64,000 nucleotides of DNA from Guadua angustifolia (lineage: Eukaryota; Streptophyta; Magnoliopsida; Poales; Poaceae). Where the stretch lies: contig JAYEVE010001202.1 in assembly GCA_036346375.1 (NCBI GenBank), positions 1-64,000 of the forward strand, given 5' to 3'. This document shows positions 52,988 to 64,000 of this stretch, one piece after another (positions within the stretch are counted from its first letter, which is position 1; each line of letters opens with the position of its first letter). The position numbers and the translations under genes are program-made. Under the pieces are notes generated by a model. That model ran no database searches. It was not told where the DNA came from and saw only the letters and a list, made by a program, of their open reading frames with translations.

Positions 52988-55900
52988 CAGGTTGTAACAT
53001 TCCGTTTTTCAATTTCTTGGACTTGAATTTCAAAATCCGAACCCGTGGAATCTTATTCGAATTTAAACCAGTTTAATTTGAATTTTTAAAGTCAAAAAGG
53101 ATTTAATTTGATTAATCCATACTTCAAAATAATTATTCCTAATTTTTATTGGGTTCCTTGTGCCTCATTTGATTTTTCTGTATTTTTGGGGATTTTTCCA
53201 AATTTATTTGCTATTTATTTGGATTTATTGAAGCTTATTCAGATTTTTTGGTTTTTATTTAATTCGGAAATTATTTTCGAATCCTTTTCGTTTCTTGGGC
53301 CGAATTCCCTGTTCCATCGTCACTCGGCCCGCTTCACACCAGCCCAACCCATGTTCCAGCCAAACCCTAAATTCTAACCAATTCCAACTGTTGGATTTTG
53401 ATCTAAGGGCCGACTCGCGCCCGTCGTTTGTTATCTCAACTGTAACCCTAGCGCGTGGGCCGTTGATTTCCAATCCGACGGTCACGAAGGAGCCACGTCA
53501 CCCGAACCTTGTGCCGCCGCTGGAAAACCTAGCTGTGCGGGCATCCTTGGCTTCCGTGCCATCTTGCGCCGCTCGAGGCTATTTAAGCCTTCTCCGTACC
53601 CAGCGCCGCCTCTTTCCCCTCCTCTCTCGCCGGCGGAGACGCCGTCTGGTAGCCGCACGACCTCACCGGAGTGCAAACAGCTGTTCCGAGTCTTCCGCCG
53701 CCATTATCTCCCTCTCCAATGAGTCTTCGGCGACACCGTTTACATCTTCGAGTTCCTCGCGTCATGCTCTCTCTTTTGCGCTAGATCCAAGCATTCCTCG
53801 TCGCGTATTGCCCCGAATCGGTCTCTTCTTCCTCAGCTCCGGTGTGATCAAGCCGCCACCTCGCCGTCGCTCTCTCCGTCACTCTTAGCCGTCGGATCTT
53901 CCCTCCACGGCCAGATCTTCGCCACGTCCTTTTCGGTAAGCTCTGAGCCAATCTGCCGTGTCATCCTCCACGTGTGTGCCTGGTGCTCGCCGCGTAGACG
54001 CCACCTCAGCGTTAGATCCACGTAGCCATCCTCGTCGGCGACGCCTCGTCGCCGTGTCACATCGCGTCAGCACCCGAACCACCACGTGGCGCCCGTCATT
54101 GCCAGATCGTTGCCACGTCAGCCGAAAACCCAAGCCTAGCCACGTCAGCGCCACGTGGATGCCACGTCGGTGCCACGTAGACCCTAGCATACACGTCTTC
54201 GCCACGTCATCCGTGCGCTCCTCGGTGCACTGAGTTCACGTGAGCCTAGTCTATGACTCGTGGGCCCCGCGTGTCAGCGTATTCATTTTTGGTATTACCC
54301 GATTATTCCCGAAAATCCGAAAATCAACCAATTCAAGCCCGACACGTGTCACTCTTAATATTTTTCCGATTTTCTCTCCCGAGAAACTTCGGAAGGCCCG
54401 TTATCCTCCGTTCGAACTCCGATTCGAACGATTTAAATTTCTAAATTCATCTAAAATCAAGATCTATCTGTTGGTATATTTATTTTGAATTTTTGGATTT
54501 TATTTATTTGTGTTTTATTTATTTTTTTGCCTCGATTTGCGTGTTTCGCGTGTAGACGACCTTGCGATTGAGCGGCTGAGCACCGACAGTAGTAGCAGCG
54601 GGAGAGGTTGAAGGCAAGTCTCCCTTGACCATATTGAACCCAAGTTTATGAAATGCTATTTTGTTTCTAAATTATTGCATGCTTATTATTTGCGTACTGT
54701 ACTTTAATGTCATTTTAAATGCTTAGATAAATGCCAAATTGTTATAACCACATTGATATTCATTTTGACAACCATTGACACCCTAGGAAAATTAAGTACT
54801 GTTAATAATAATCATTTTTGTATTATGGGACGGTAGAAAATGCTTAGCCATACTTAATCACGTCGGTACCTTACCATTATGGAAATGCTTTCATATTTGA
54901 TTCAAAATGAATTGTAGAAATTATGGCAATTGGTGTTGCCGGTATTAATTTGAAAATAAAAGTGAAAAATGGTTTAGACAAGGCGGATTGGTTGTATGGC
55001 GGGTGCGGGATGCACAAAATTCGGAATGTGATTGTCGCCCTAGTCAATTAAGGACCGGTCGTGTGTTACCTTGGGCCATGCTATCAAGATACAACCACAT
55101 GTCTATTATGGGTACGACTGGCTAAGTAATTTGCATGTATCGTTATTTGACTTCGCCATTGGAACATGCGGTTTCTTGGGAGGTACTTGCAAGCGCAAGA
55201 GGGGCTTCAGATCTTGGGCGGGTAGCCCTAACAATGTGAAACCTTAGCGGGAGTCGGTAGCGGTATTATGCATTGTAAAGGCCTTGTCATGATCTCTGCA
55301 AGCACACCAAAGGAAGTGTGTTAATAGCTTGGCGAAAGGGTTGATCATGTCGTGTGGGTAAAGTGTTCCAACTCTGCAGAGTCAAAACTACTTGAGTAGC
55401 CGTGCCCACGGATAAGGGCAAGCGTGGAACGCTTTCACATAGTAGATTTTATGGTTTTGGTTTTAAATGGAAAAAATGATGATTTGGTTTAAAAATGAAA
55501 ATGTGGTTGGGAATCCGCGAGCGGCTAGGGCTTCCGGATTTTATTTTGGCGGTTGGAGCCAACCAGGTAGTTGGAACCTGGAAAATTGTTATACTTCAAA
55601 TTTAATTAATTATGCTATTTACATTTTGTGAAATGCTGCTTTATGAAATTATTACCTCTATTTAAATTTCAATTTCGCTTTATGCAAATGAACCCTATAT
55701 GCCATCCTTTGTTTAAGCCTTGCATTTAGTTATTTGCATTAAGTTTCCGAGACTTGCTGAGTATGTTGCATACTCACCCTCGCATTTCATCGCGAGGCTG
55801 CTTATTCCATAAAGCAGATGAGGAGATCAGAGCATGCAATCCTCCGTTCAACATCTGTGGTGAAGACTTTGATGAGGAAGACCCGGACTATTAGGGAGCG

Positions 55901-56159
55901 TACCTCAGTCGGTTGCCTGTGGGCACACTGATTGGCTCTTTTTGTTGCTACATTTTCCGCTGCTACTTTCACACTTAAGCCGTAAGGTTCGATACTTGTA
56001 ATAATGTGATGATGTTTACACTCTTTTGCTTTATTACTGTTACTTACTTTATGATATATCTGTGTTATCATCATCAGATATATTGTGTGTGCTAGCTGTT
56101 CTGGACTAGCACGGTTGAAACACGAGGGTCGAATTTGGTAAATCCGGTCCCCCACAGAT
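52988..56159 (+). mobile_element. Nested RIRE3/Retrosat-like solo LTR, about 3.16 kb
   Basis: This unit (52993-56154) starts TGTAACATTCCG, ends CCGGTCCCCCA and interrupts the gypsy LTR 74 bases after its start. The flanks are CAGGT (52988-52992) and CAGAT (56155-56159), a one-mismatch 5-bp duplication. It carries 'gacttgctgagtatgttgca' followed by 'tactcaccctcgc' (55753-55785), also found in the minus-strand LTR at 14293-18269. The GC-rich frames at 53295-54230 are broken or composition-driven and show no gag-pol motif. Confidence 0.75.
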
Positions 56160-56580
56160 GGGCGAGATGCCTGCCGCCGGCGCCCGCCCGCGTGGCGGCT
56201 TTGGCGATCGGGCGGCGGCGCGCCGGCAGTCTGCGGCCACGTGGCGTTCGGCGGCAGTGGCGAGGCATACGCTCGCCGGCGCCCAGCCCACGTGGCGGCT
56301 TTGGCGGTCGGCGGCGAAACACGCCCGCCCGCCAGCGCCGCCACGTGGCGTTCGAGGCGGCAGTGGCGAGCAGTGGCTGGCGCCCGCCACGTGGCGGCTT
56401 TGGCGATCGGCGGCGAAGCACGCCCGCGCCAGCCGCCGCCACGTGGCGTTCGAAGCGGCGAGTGGCGAGCGATACGCGCGGCGCCAGCCGGCGGCTCGGC
56501 GATCGGCGGCGCGATCGGCGGGAAACACGCCCGCCGCAGTCCCGACCGTGGCGTTGAGGCGGCAAGTGGCGAGACGCCTG
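56157..56580 (+). repeat. CACGTGGC-bearing repeats in the gypsy LTR
   Basis: Alternating modules 'ccacgtggcggctttggcga' plus 'tcggcggcga' and 'ccacgtggcgttcg' plus 'cggcagtggcgag' repeat about four times, giving a compound unit near 110 bp. The extremely high GC makes all frames open on both strands; these are not genes. The G-box-like CACGTG core parallels the 58-bp repeats at 16863. Confidence 0.85.
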
Positions 56581-57226
56581 CCGCTTCCGCCGCAAGGCAA
56601 AAGGTAGGGCGGGTGGCTTCACCGAGTTTCCTTCCCCTATCGTACTATGCCGAGGCAGTCTGCTATGTCGGGTCCTTGATCGCGAGGAATTCTGCTACAA
56701 GCCCATTCCTCTGGCGCCTCTCACCTACCCGTCGCAAAGGAGTCACATCCCGGGCGGACCGGGCGAAGCCATGAGTCGGCATTTAATGAGACTGGAGGAA
56801 CGGGACAGCACGGGAAGGAGTAATAAATGTATGAAGATCAGCATGATAACCCCCCTTGTACCTACCCACGTTGGCCTGGTCTATATAAGAGCTCTCTAGT
56901 GCATAGGGAAAGAGGGTCGACAGAGGAAGAGAGGAGAAGAAGAGATCATTCGGAGAGCCTAAGGGAGAACTTGTAACCTGAGAGCTCTGTACTAGCTTCA
57001 AACACTCTATAAAAGATCTAGCAGAAAGTAGGGCTATTGCCCTAGATGAAGGGGGCCTGAACCTGGGTAAAAATCTGCGTGTCATCTTAGTTCATAGGCT
57101 CCAGAATCCTTCGTGTGGGAGTCGCTAGGGTTTTCACTCGCTAAGGTTTGCCAGCCGCGAAGACGCCCTCCTACTGAACTAAACCCGATCTGTAGACTCG
57201 GGCCTGTCAGGAGGAATACGCCGACA

Positions 57227-57490
57227 GGGGCGCGCCAGGTAGGGGTGGTAGTGGTTGGTTCTCCCGGCCGAGTCCCTGGCGGACTTCGGAGTCCTTTGTT
57301 CGGAAGCAAGCCCGCGCATCTGGAGATGGCGGGTTCTCAACGTCAAGAAGCGGCGGGGGTGAGCGTCGCCCAAGGCGCGTCCCGACAGCCTCGCTGGACG
57401 AAGGATCGTCTCACCCCGCCCATGCAGGGTGGCAGCACCGCTCCTTTTTATCTCCAAATTGATCGATCCAGCCACGTATTTACAATGCTC
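57227..57490 (+). pseudogene. Start of the gypsy internal region with the first codons of a gag-like frame
   Basis: After the LTR comes the PBS-like GGGGCGCGCCAGGTAGGGG, a leader, then an ATG at 57326 opening MAGSQRQEAAGVSVAQGAS and RQPRWTKDRLTPPMQGGS. The position fits the start of a gag protein. Sequence character changes to AT-rich at about 57450-57490, so the element is truncated and no gag domain or pol is present. Confidence 0.55.
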
Positions 57491-58714
57491 CGATATGATC
57501 TGTAGCACTCGAAATCGATTTTGGTGGACAACGCTCGTACACACGCCACATTTCAGTTCGCAAGAAAACATTGATATAAACAATCGTGCTACAATAATCC
57601 CGGTGAAGGTGATTTTTCGTATATGTGTAATCGATTACATGAAAGAAAGAATTCAAGGAAGGTGGATGAAAGAAATAAAGAAAGAAGAATCCTGACTCCA
57701 GAGTAGGGTTTCAAATATCAACAAAAATCGTTTCGTATCGAACCAACTTGATAAACTATACCGATCGATAAACTAATACAATTTAAAAAAATTAGAAAAA
57801 TGTTATGCTACGTAAACAGATCGAAAATTGGTCAAAATCGGTTTTTGAATTGTTTCCCTTAGTTTGCCAAATTTTTCTAAGAGAACCGGTTAAAAATCGG
57901 TTGATTTTTAAATTTTTGACTGCCGAGTTCAAAAAGTTTAACTTTGAAACCATTCGATTTGTACCGATTTTCAACAAAAAATCAGCGCCAAACGGTGGGT
58001 GATTTCGGAGCTTAAAACGGTACTGTAATCCCTGATCCTAAGTGCGAGAGTACAAAAAGAACGAGCATATCCATAGCGCTGAGAGCCCAATATACAGACC
58101 TAATCGTGATAGTCACCTACACCTGAAATGGGGAAAATACTGAGTAGTGCATGCTTTTCACTCAAGGTCCTAATCAAAGATCACCAAATCAGTTAAGGGG
58201 AGGAGCTAGAGATCGAAATGAGTGAGGGAGAGAAAGCTGTGGTTGGATCGGAGAGATTTCAACGAGTTGGAAAGAAGAAAACCACTTTGCCATCATGACA
58301 TACTTGAAGATTAATTCTATCCCATGAAAGTTGAACTTTCAAGCTCATTTGCAGGATAGCTACCCAGGCTATGAAGAATCAAATGAATAATCCATTGATT
58401 AATCTATATCAGTTGTCTTGTAATGCCTCTCACAACATCTAGGTTTAGTTTGGAATTAATGCAAGAATTTTGTAGGAAAAGAACACATGCATTGACTCTT
58501 AATTATCCGTTGTGGGTTTTATACGAAATTCCTATATGCGGGAATCCTACGTTTCAACACGGGAACATAGGATTTTTTTCTCGATTCTTCTGCAAAATTA
58601 AACTGATTTATATAAAATTCATGCATTCCAAATAGAATCTAATAGAATTTCCTGCTATTGTATGACTAATTGTACATATGGCATACATGCTTCAATAAAA
58701 TAGAATTTCCTAGT
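57491..58714. other. Intergenic DNA, no gene recognised
   Basis: AT-rich DNA without coding homology. A patch (about 57720-58020) carries 'aaaatcggttttt' and 'ccgattttcaac' words typical of decayed transposon margins, but I found no bounded ends. Confidence 0.35.
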
Positions 58715-59183
58715 TACTCCCTCCGTTTTTTTATAAGACGTATTTTTTTAATGGTCTGTTTACAAATGTAAAGCTTGTATGTAGATTTAGGGCCTATTTG
58801 GTAGAGCTCCAGATTTCAGCTTCACCTAAAATCTGGAACTTGAAGGCTAAAATAAAGTGAATTAAGTTTATATTTTTGGTCTAAAATGTAAACAAGATGA
58901 TCTATCTTAACACTCTTAATGTACTCACAGCTTCAGCTTCACGAATCTGGTGAAGCTAGAATTTTCAGCTTTACCAGATTCATGAATCTAAAGAAGCTGA
59001 ATCCCTGCCAAACACACCCTTAATAAGACCTTTTCTTCTATACCTCTATTTATTTGCTCTCATCTATATGCATTTATTCATTACCACCCACACAAATTAT
59101 ATCTTCCGTCTTCCAAGACAATTAAGTGGGGGTATCTATCCTTGTGCAAAATTAAAATACGTCTTATAAAAAAGGAGGGAGTA
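58715..59183. mobile_element. Stowaway (Tc1/mariner) MITE with TA duplication, interrupted
   Basis: The element (58717-59181) has inverted ends CTCCCTCCGTTTTTTTATAA / TTATAAAAAAGGAGGGAG flanked by TA. Removing the nested MITE and one TTA leaves 232 bp. The ends CTCCCTCC are diagnostic of Stowaway elements in grasses. Confidence 0.94.
58787..59022. mobile_element. Tourist-like MITE, family M1, nested in the Stowaway element
   Basis: The element (58790-59019, 230 bp) starts GGGCCTATTTGGTAGAGCTC and ends CCCTGCCAAACACACCC with TTA on both sides. The core matches 43557-43777 and the inverse of 27983-28212. It is younger than the Stowaway copy it interrupts. Confidence 0.93.
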
Positions 59184-61370
59184 ACTACTAGGATATGCTT
59201 AGCTCCCGAATGCAAAAAAAAAAAAACACTCGACGATTTACCGTGTGTACATGACGAAGACAGACAGTATGTAATGTTATACCACGACAGCCAAAATAAA
59301 TCATGTTTGGCACCTAAACTTCCATAGTGGACCTTACTCCAGTAGCCAGTAGATATAGCCAATGGATTGCGTCTTTTTTGGCTAGTCCTCGACACGAATG
59401 ATGGCCCGTACATTGGGTCTAGACACTCTCAACATGATGGATGGTACGGCACGATACGACTGACTGTGCTATGTATGGACTAGCTCAGTATAAAAGTGGC
59501 CTTTTGTAAAAAAAAACATTCTATCTACAGTCTAGCCCATCATGAACTACCTTATCCTAACTGTCCAATCCACCATCAAATACTACCTCTCACTTTTGTC
59601 CCTTCTCATGACTCATCCAGCGTAGTCGTCATCTTAATGCGCCTTTATCATCTCCTTTCTCTCTCTTTTCTCTCACCGTCCTCTGCCACTGCTTCCTCCC
59701 CACACTACCATCCCCCCGGTCCTGCACCATCACCCCCTTACTATCCCTCACCATCTCAATGCCAAATCCATTGACCTTTGGTCACCACGCCGCCTATATG
59801 ACTTTGTGGCACCACGCCACTAGCTTCATCGGTCGTCCCAAGGAAGAAGACGGTGGCAGTCAGAGAGGAAGAAAACGACGATGAAGCCTGATCTTGACAA
59901 TCCTCATAGCCTTGGTGAAAGATCTAACGGTCTTCAGCCATGTCGCTGGTAAATCCGGCCTTCTTACACCGCATCGCCACTGTCCTCGACCACCATGGAT
60001 GCTTTTCCCCCGGTGCTAGTGCCTTTCTCACCTCCACCCAAGTTGCACTTTGTCCTCGTAACCACACCGGTAGATACCTCACTCCTCCCTGTCTCTTTTT
60101 CTCTTTTTTGCAATGGTCAAAATAAACCTAACCTAGGCCAGCGTGGCACGAAATCGACAAAGCATGCCAGTGGCCTATGACTGGGCTCACGGAGACGAGT
60201 TAAGCTAGCACGGCCTAATGCCCACGTCTAATAGCGAGCACAGAGATCCAAAGCAGTCAACTCTGTGACTGCAACTTTAGCAATTGTATATAGACTATTG
60301 GATAAAGAAAATGACTATCCAGATCTCTCCAAACACTGTTTAGAAAATACTATACAATTCTTACACTGTTATGCTACTGTAGCAATACGGTGGTTTACCG
60401 CTGCTAAGGGATTCAAACCATTTGTTGCCTCGATTCAATGATCCGATCAGATAAACACTACTTAGGGGTTGTTTGGTTGTCTGCATGCATAGAGATTTGC
60501 ATCTACAAATGTAGAATCTTGTTTTTTTTCTTATGTTTGGTTGCCTGCATCTAATTTTGAGCCTGGCTCTCTGGATTCAAGATTCTTCATACAACCTGAC
60601 TCTGGAGATACGGAGAAAATGGGCGTATCTATGGATGCAACGCATGGCAGCCATGTGTTTTGTGTCAGGGGCTACTGTCAGCCACAATAGCAAATCATGC
60701 ATGCGATGACACGTAGGTATGTAAGTTTTCATTTTTTTCTTTTTTGTTTATATCTTTTGATTAGCATCTCCGATTACCGAACCGATTTCAAAAATGGGTT
60801 TCTGACATTTTTTCGAACAAAACTAGACCACACTTGCTATATAAATTTCAAAATATTTAAATTTCAAAATACATGCCTACTAAACACTCAACCAAACACC
60901 GTCTCTGCATCTGTTCATCCCGTATCCTATCAGCCTGACTGAGTCGAACGGACCAGACTCATGAGAGAAGGCAACCTCTTAAGTTACCGTCTCTATCTGA
61001 TTGTGCACATAAACCCTTCCCTAGTAGCGATTATTGGTCATCTCACAATTAGCAATTCCGAGGCATTCAGTTAGGCTTGGATGTTCTCATCTTCTTCTCG
61101 GTTCTTGGGCCCCTTTCTACTCAAATAATTTACCTTTGACGTCAAAGCCCACTTCCCCCAAGCACATACAGTAGCAGCATCAGCTACTGCCGCACTCGCA
61201 GCACTTTCAATCCTCCAGTCCTCGCAACTCATTGATCCTGCTGTACTGTGGTACTACTAGCTGTACACGCTGCCGCTGCATATATGACAGGCGCACCGTG
61301 AGTGCTGTACATCTAGCTTCTACTGTTTGATTAGGGCGCACAGCACATGTACGCGCGTACTCTTGCCGGG
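59184..61370. other. Intergenic DNA, no supported gene; possible unbounded MITE at 60470-60910
   Basis: C-rich frames at 59500-60180 have no recognised domain and no conserved counterpart. At about 60473 'ggggttgtttggttgtctgc' and at 60890-60900 'ccaaacaccg' could be ends of an element related to 26868-27156, with internal 'tttggttgcctgcatc'. No duplication was seen. Confidence 0.35.
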
Positions 61371-61379
61371 TAGCACTTA

Positions 61380-62760
61380 CGTGAAATCTAAAATATCGAC
61401 GAAATTTTGTAACTTGGATGAAATACAGCCAAAATTTGAAAATAAAATTTAAAATCCAGAATTTTTGAACCGAAATTCGAACGAAATTACCGAAATTTTG
61501 TCGAGAAATGCCAAAATCTTAGCGAAATTCAACCGAGCAAAAAATAGTCAAAACAAAGTTAAATTTTTTGAATTTTTTTATGGATGGCACTAACACATCG
61601 CTAATATTCTCATAAAAATTTCATATTATTATAAAGACTAAGGAATTTTAAAATTTTCATGTTATTATAAAGATTAAGGAATTTTTAAAAATTCTAAAAA
61701 TGCTACTGTTATGATAAAAAGTGGCCGACAAAATTTCAACCGAATGAAAAATAGTGCAAACTAAGTTAGAACATTTTGAAAAAAAAATGGATGGTCCCGA
61801 CATATCAATAATGTTCTCATAAAATATTTAGATAACGATCAACCATAAGGAATTTTATAAAATTAGGAAAGTGTTACTAAAGGTGACCAGTAAATTTTAA
61901 CCGAATGAAAAAATTATTCAAACCACATCAGAAATTTTTGAAATTTTTTTTGGATCATTAATGTTCTCATAAAATATTCATATGATGATCAACTCTATAG
62001 AATTTTAAAAAATTGTGACTGTGCTACTGTCCTAATAAAAGCCTGATAATCAATAGATAGATTTGATATTTGAGCAATAAAAAAAGGGTTAGATTTTTTT
62101 GAAACTTTTAGAGAAAAGTGCTGAGGTAATGCTTAAGCTCTCATAAAAATTTTGAGTCATCACCACACTCCAGTGAATTTTTATAAAATTCTTACAATAG
62201 TACTGTATCAATTGTGTTCCTTACGTTTTTTATTTTTGAAAGGTAACAAATGAAGTTCAATGCATTCACAGATTTGATTGAGCTAACAAAAAAAGTTTAA
62301 AATTTTTGGAAATTTTAGACAAGGGTTATGAGACAATTATTAAGCTCTCGTAAAAATTTTGGATCATGAACATTCTCAAAAAAAATTATAAAATTCTGAC
62401 AAGCTTACCGTCTCAGTTATGTTTATTATGTTTTTTATTTTTTAAAGATAAAAAATAAGTTAAATTATTTTGAAAATTTTTATGTATGATCTTACGCTAT
62501 TAAAGATAGTACCGTAAATTTTTTAGAATATGATCAAGCTTATACAATTTTATAAAAATCTGACGGTGTTTCTACCAAAATTATAAAATGTATCAAAATT
62601 TTGGTTTTTCAACAAATTTTCATGGAAGATGATTTTTTTAAGGGTTATTGGGCCAAATCTGGGTAAAATCTCACCGAAATTTCTGAAAATACTATAGCAA
62701 TTTGATTTTTTTTTCAATTTTTTTTATCCGGCCGCGTGAAATCGCCAAGATTTGATTCCA
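61380..62760. repeat. AT-rich block of decayed internal repeats
   Basis: The words 'ctcataaaa(a/t)att', 'gaattttaaaa' and 'gtgctactgt' recur every 120-150 bp for about 1.3 kb, flanked by 'cgaaattt' and 'aaatttcgg' phrases near both margins (61400-61510 and 62675-62690) and by 'cgtgaaatc' at 61380 and 62737. This looks like an old transposon built of tandem or nested units. No class can be assigned. Confidence 0.45.
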
Positions 62761-63097
62761 TGGCTAGCGCTATAGCAGCATTTCCTTTCTGTTTTTCTCC
62801 TTCATTTTTGCATGCCCTTTACTGACAATCTGAGTGTTGTAAGTATACAAGTAGTGTACGTGGCGGATCCAGAAGTATTACATATATGTATTCTTGTTTC
62901 ATTTTTTCATATATCTTTGTACTAAAAAGTTGAAGCCCACCAACTGCAACTTTTCTCGGTGAAGTTCAGGGTCTAGGAGAAAATAAGCAGCCCATGCACA
63001 CCGAGCATAGCTTAGAATTGACATGATACACAAGTACACAACGTGCTTGTGGAAACTCACTTGTACAAAAACTCCAGCGAGATGAAAAGAACAAAGT

Positions 63098-63398
63098 TAA
63101 GGTCCTGTTAACTTAGGTTTACACTTTTTGGTTTATAGTTTAAAGTCATCTTTTTAGTTTAAACAGTTTAAAATCTAACGGCTTTTGTATATAATAGAGG
63201 TGGGTAATTTTACTTAACTTTAGTGTTATTAGTCTAAAATCAACCATCAAATAAGCTAAAAAAAGTCTCTCTCCAGTGGCTTTTAGTTATATGAAGATTT
63301 ATGGCTTTTGAAAAGCCCAGATAAGAAGCTATTCGTTTGTTTAGGCTGCAGCTTTTAGCTTTTAAACCGGTGAAAAAACCCAAACAAATAAGACCTAA
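63098..63398. mobile_element. Tourist-like MITE, opposite orientation to 26270-26544
   Basis: The element (63101-63395, 295 bp) has ends GGTCCTGTTAACTTAGGTTT / AACCCAAACAAATAAGACC and TAA on both sides. Its minus strand carries 'tatctgggcttttcaaaagc' and 'cataaatcttcatataacta', shared with 26270-26544. Confidence 0.85.
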
Positions 63399-64000
63399 GT
63401 ATGTATAGACATAAAAAATAGATTCCCTATCAAAATAATGATACATATAAGTATCTCCATACAGTATGTCTTACTTATCAGAAAGCACTCACTCCTAAAG
63501 AGAGCACAAGTCACATCATATTTGTACAAAAAAAACTTAAGCCGCACTAAACTAACACATGCTAGCACCAATTATAAATAGGCGAATACTAGCAATCGGA
63601 TGTTCGATTGCCGTTCATTTCGTTGGACATTTCTTGCAATATTTTTTTTCAACATGTATAACATTTTTTTCATGATGTAACATTCCTTTCGCGCCCCCAT
63701 TTCTACTGTTGTCGAAGAAAAATATTGCATACATAGAAAAAAAATTACACATAAAAAAATTATTTCAATACATTCGAAAAAATCAAACGTTTGAACATAA
63801 GTCATTTCATTACAAATAATAAGACTCAACCAGCTAGTGTCTCTGAGTCTGGAGGAACAAACAATCACATTTATTAGCGGCGAGGCCCATTGGTCAATTC
63901 AATGGACATATGCACGGTAGTGAAATGCATACTCCATAAAGTGAGATATGATGCATGCCGTCCACAGTCAGATCAGTTAGAGCATGTCACACTCCAACCG
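63399..64000. other. Right-edge intergenic DNA, no gene recognised
   Basis: AT-rich, with A-runs. A reverse-strand frame (63572-63868) shows only hydrophobic, composition-driven residues and no domain. Confidence 0.35.

Larger units (their letters stand above)
52919..57226 (+). mobile_element. Gypsy-type 5' LTR interrupted by another LTR, followed by PBS-like sequence
   Basis: The LTR starts TGTCAGCGTACTCTACGC, like the solo LTR at 16783, and ends AATACGCCGACA at 57226. After removing the nested 52993-56154 unit and one copy of its duplication it is about 1.14 kb. The shared 3' half includes 'gtcgcaaaggagtcacatcc', 'gatctagcagaaagtagggc' and 'gaagacgccctcctac'. It continues directly into GGGGCGCGCCAGGTAGGGG (57227 on), in the position of a primer-binding site, unlike the solo copy. 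The rest of the element is missing from about 57490. Confidence 0.82.

Noticed and set aside
53295..54233. Several overlapping open frames of 90-200 codons on both strands suggest a gene
   Set aside because: They lie inside the nested RIRE3-like LTR, are Arg/Ser/Pro-rich in every frame and show no domain; base composition explains them.
56092..56774. Long open frames on both strands, up to about 177 codons
   Set aside because: This is the GC-rich CACGTGGC repeat array of a gypsy LTR, where stop codons are rare in all frames.
59496..60180. Cluster of Ser/Pro-rich plus-strand frames
   Set aside because: No domain or splice structure; C-rich simple composition is enough to explain them.
1..64000. 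CRISPR array, operons, bacterial promoters, tRNA or rRNA genes
   Set aside because: The window is plant nuclear DNA; repeats are MITEs and tandem duplications without spacer structure, and no tRNA cloverleaf or rRNA sequence was recognised.

Overview
This window looks like nuclear DNA of a grass (Poaceae). The evidence is a very GC-rich first exon in the one compact housekeeping-type gene, Tourist, Stowaway, hAT and Mutator MITEs of the kinds common in grasses, long RIRE3/Retrosat-like gypsy LTRs, CACTA subterminal repeats, and a B3/REM transcription-factor cluster resembling those known from rice and sorghum. I cannot name the genus. All calls come from reading the bases and conceptual translations by eye; no database was searched.

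Region 1, about 3.0-21 kb: a plus-strand tandem array of four REM-type B3 gene copies, A to D. Copies A, B and C are dead through frameshifts, stop codons, a deletion and inserted L1 LINEs or other elements. Only copy D (18715-20666, four coding exons, 355 aa, two B3 domains) is intact. C and D are separated by a long gypsy-type LTR on the minus strand that itself carries a solo LTR of another gypsy family with a perfect 5-bp target duplication.

Region 2, 21.2-23.5 kb: a minus-strand two-exon gene for a 99-aa, arginine- and proline-rich, probably mitochondrial protein resembling the NFD6/NOXY2 family. A possible alternative 3' exon lies about 1.7 kb downstream.

Region 3, 23.5-34.6 kb: mostly non-coding, with several Tourist/Harbinger-like MITEs, a degraded L-type lectin receptor kinase fragment (27.2-27.6 kb, minus) and a probable Helitron (33797-34607).

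Region 4, 34.6-41.3 kb: a decayed CACTA (En/Spm) region with subterminal-type repeats, a broken TNP2 transposase, an in-frame 126-bp minisatellite and a TNP1/Transposase_24-like remnant.

Region 5, 41.3-64 kb: a mosaic of small transposons, many with exact target-site duplications. It includes two sister hAT MITEs, a Helitron carrying a Mutator MITE, a 734-bp Mutator element with terminal repeats of about 205 bp, a short copia-type element with both LTRs on the minus strand, a hAT-like element enclosing a GC-rich segment, a gypsy 5' LTR interrupted by another LTR, and a Stowaway element containing a Tourist-like MITE.

The only two genes I regard as likely functional are B3 copy D and the NFD6/NOXY2-like gene. 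I see no new multi-gene system. The most informative feature is the decaying B3 array and the datable nesting of elements.
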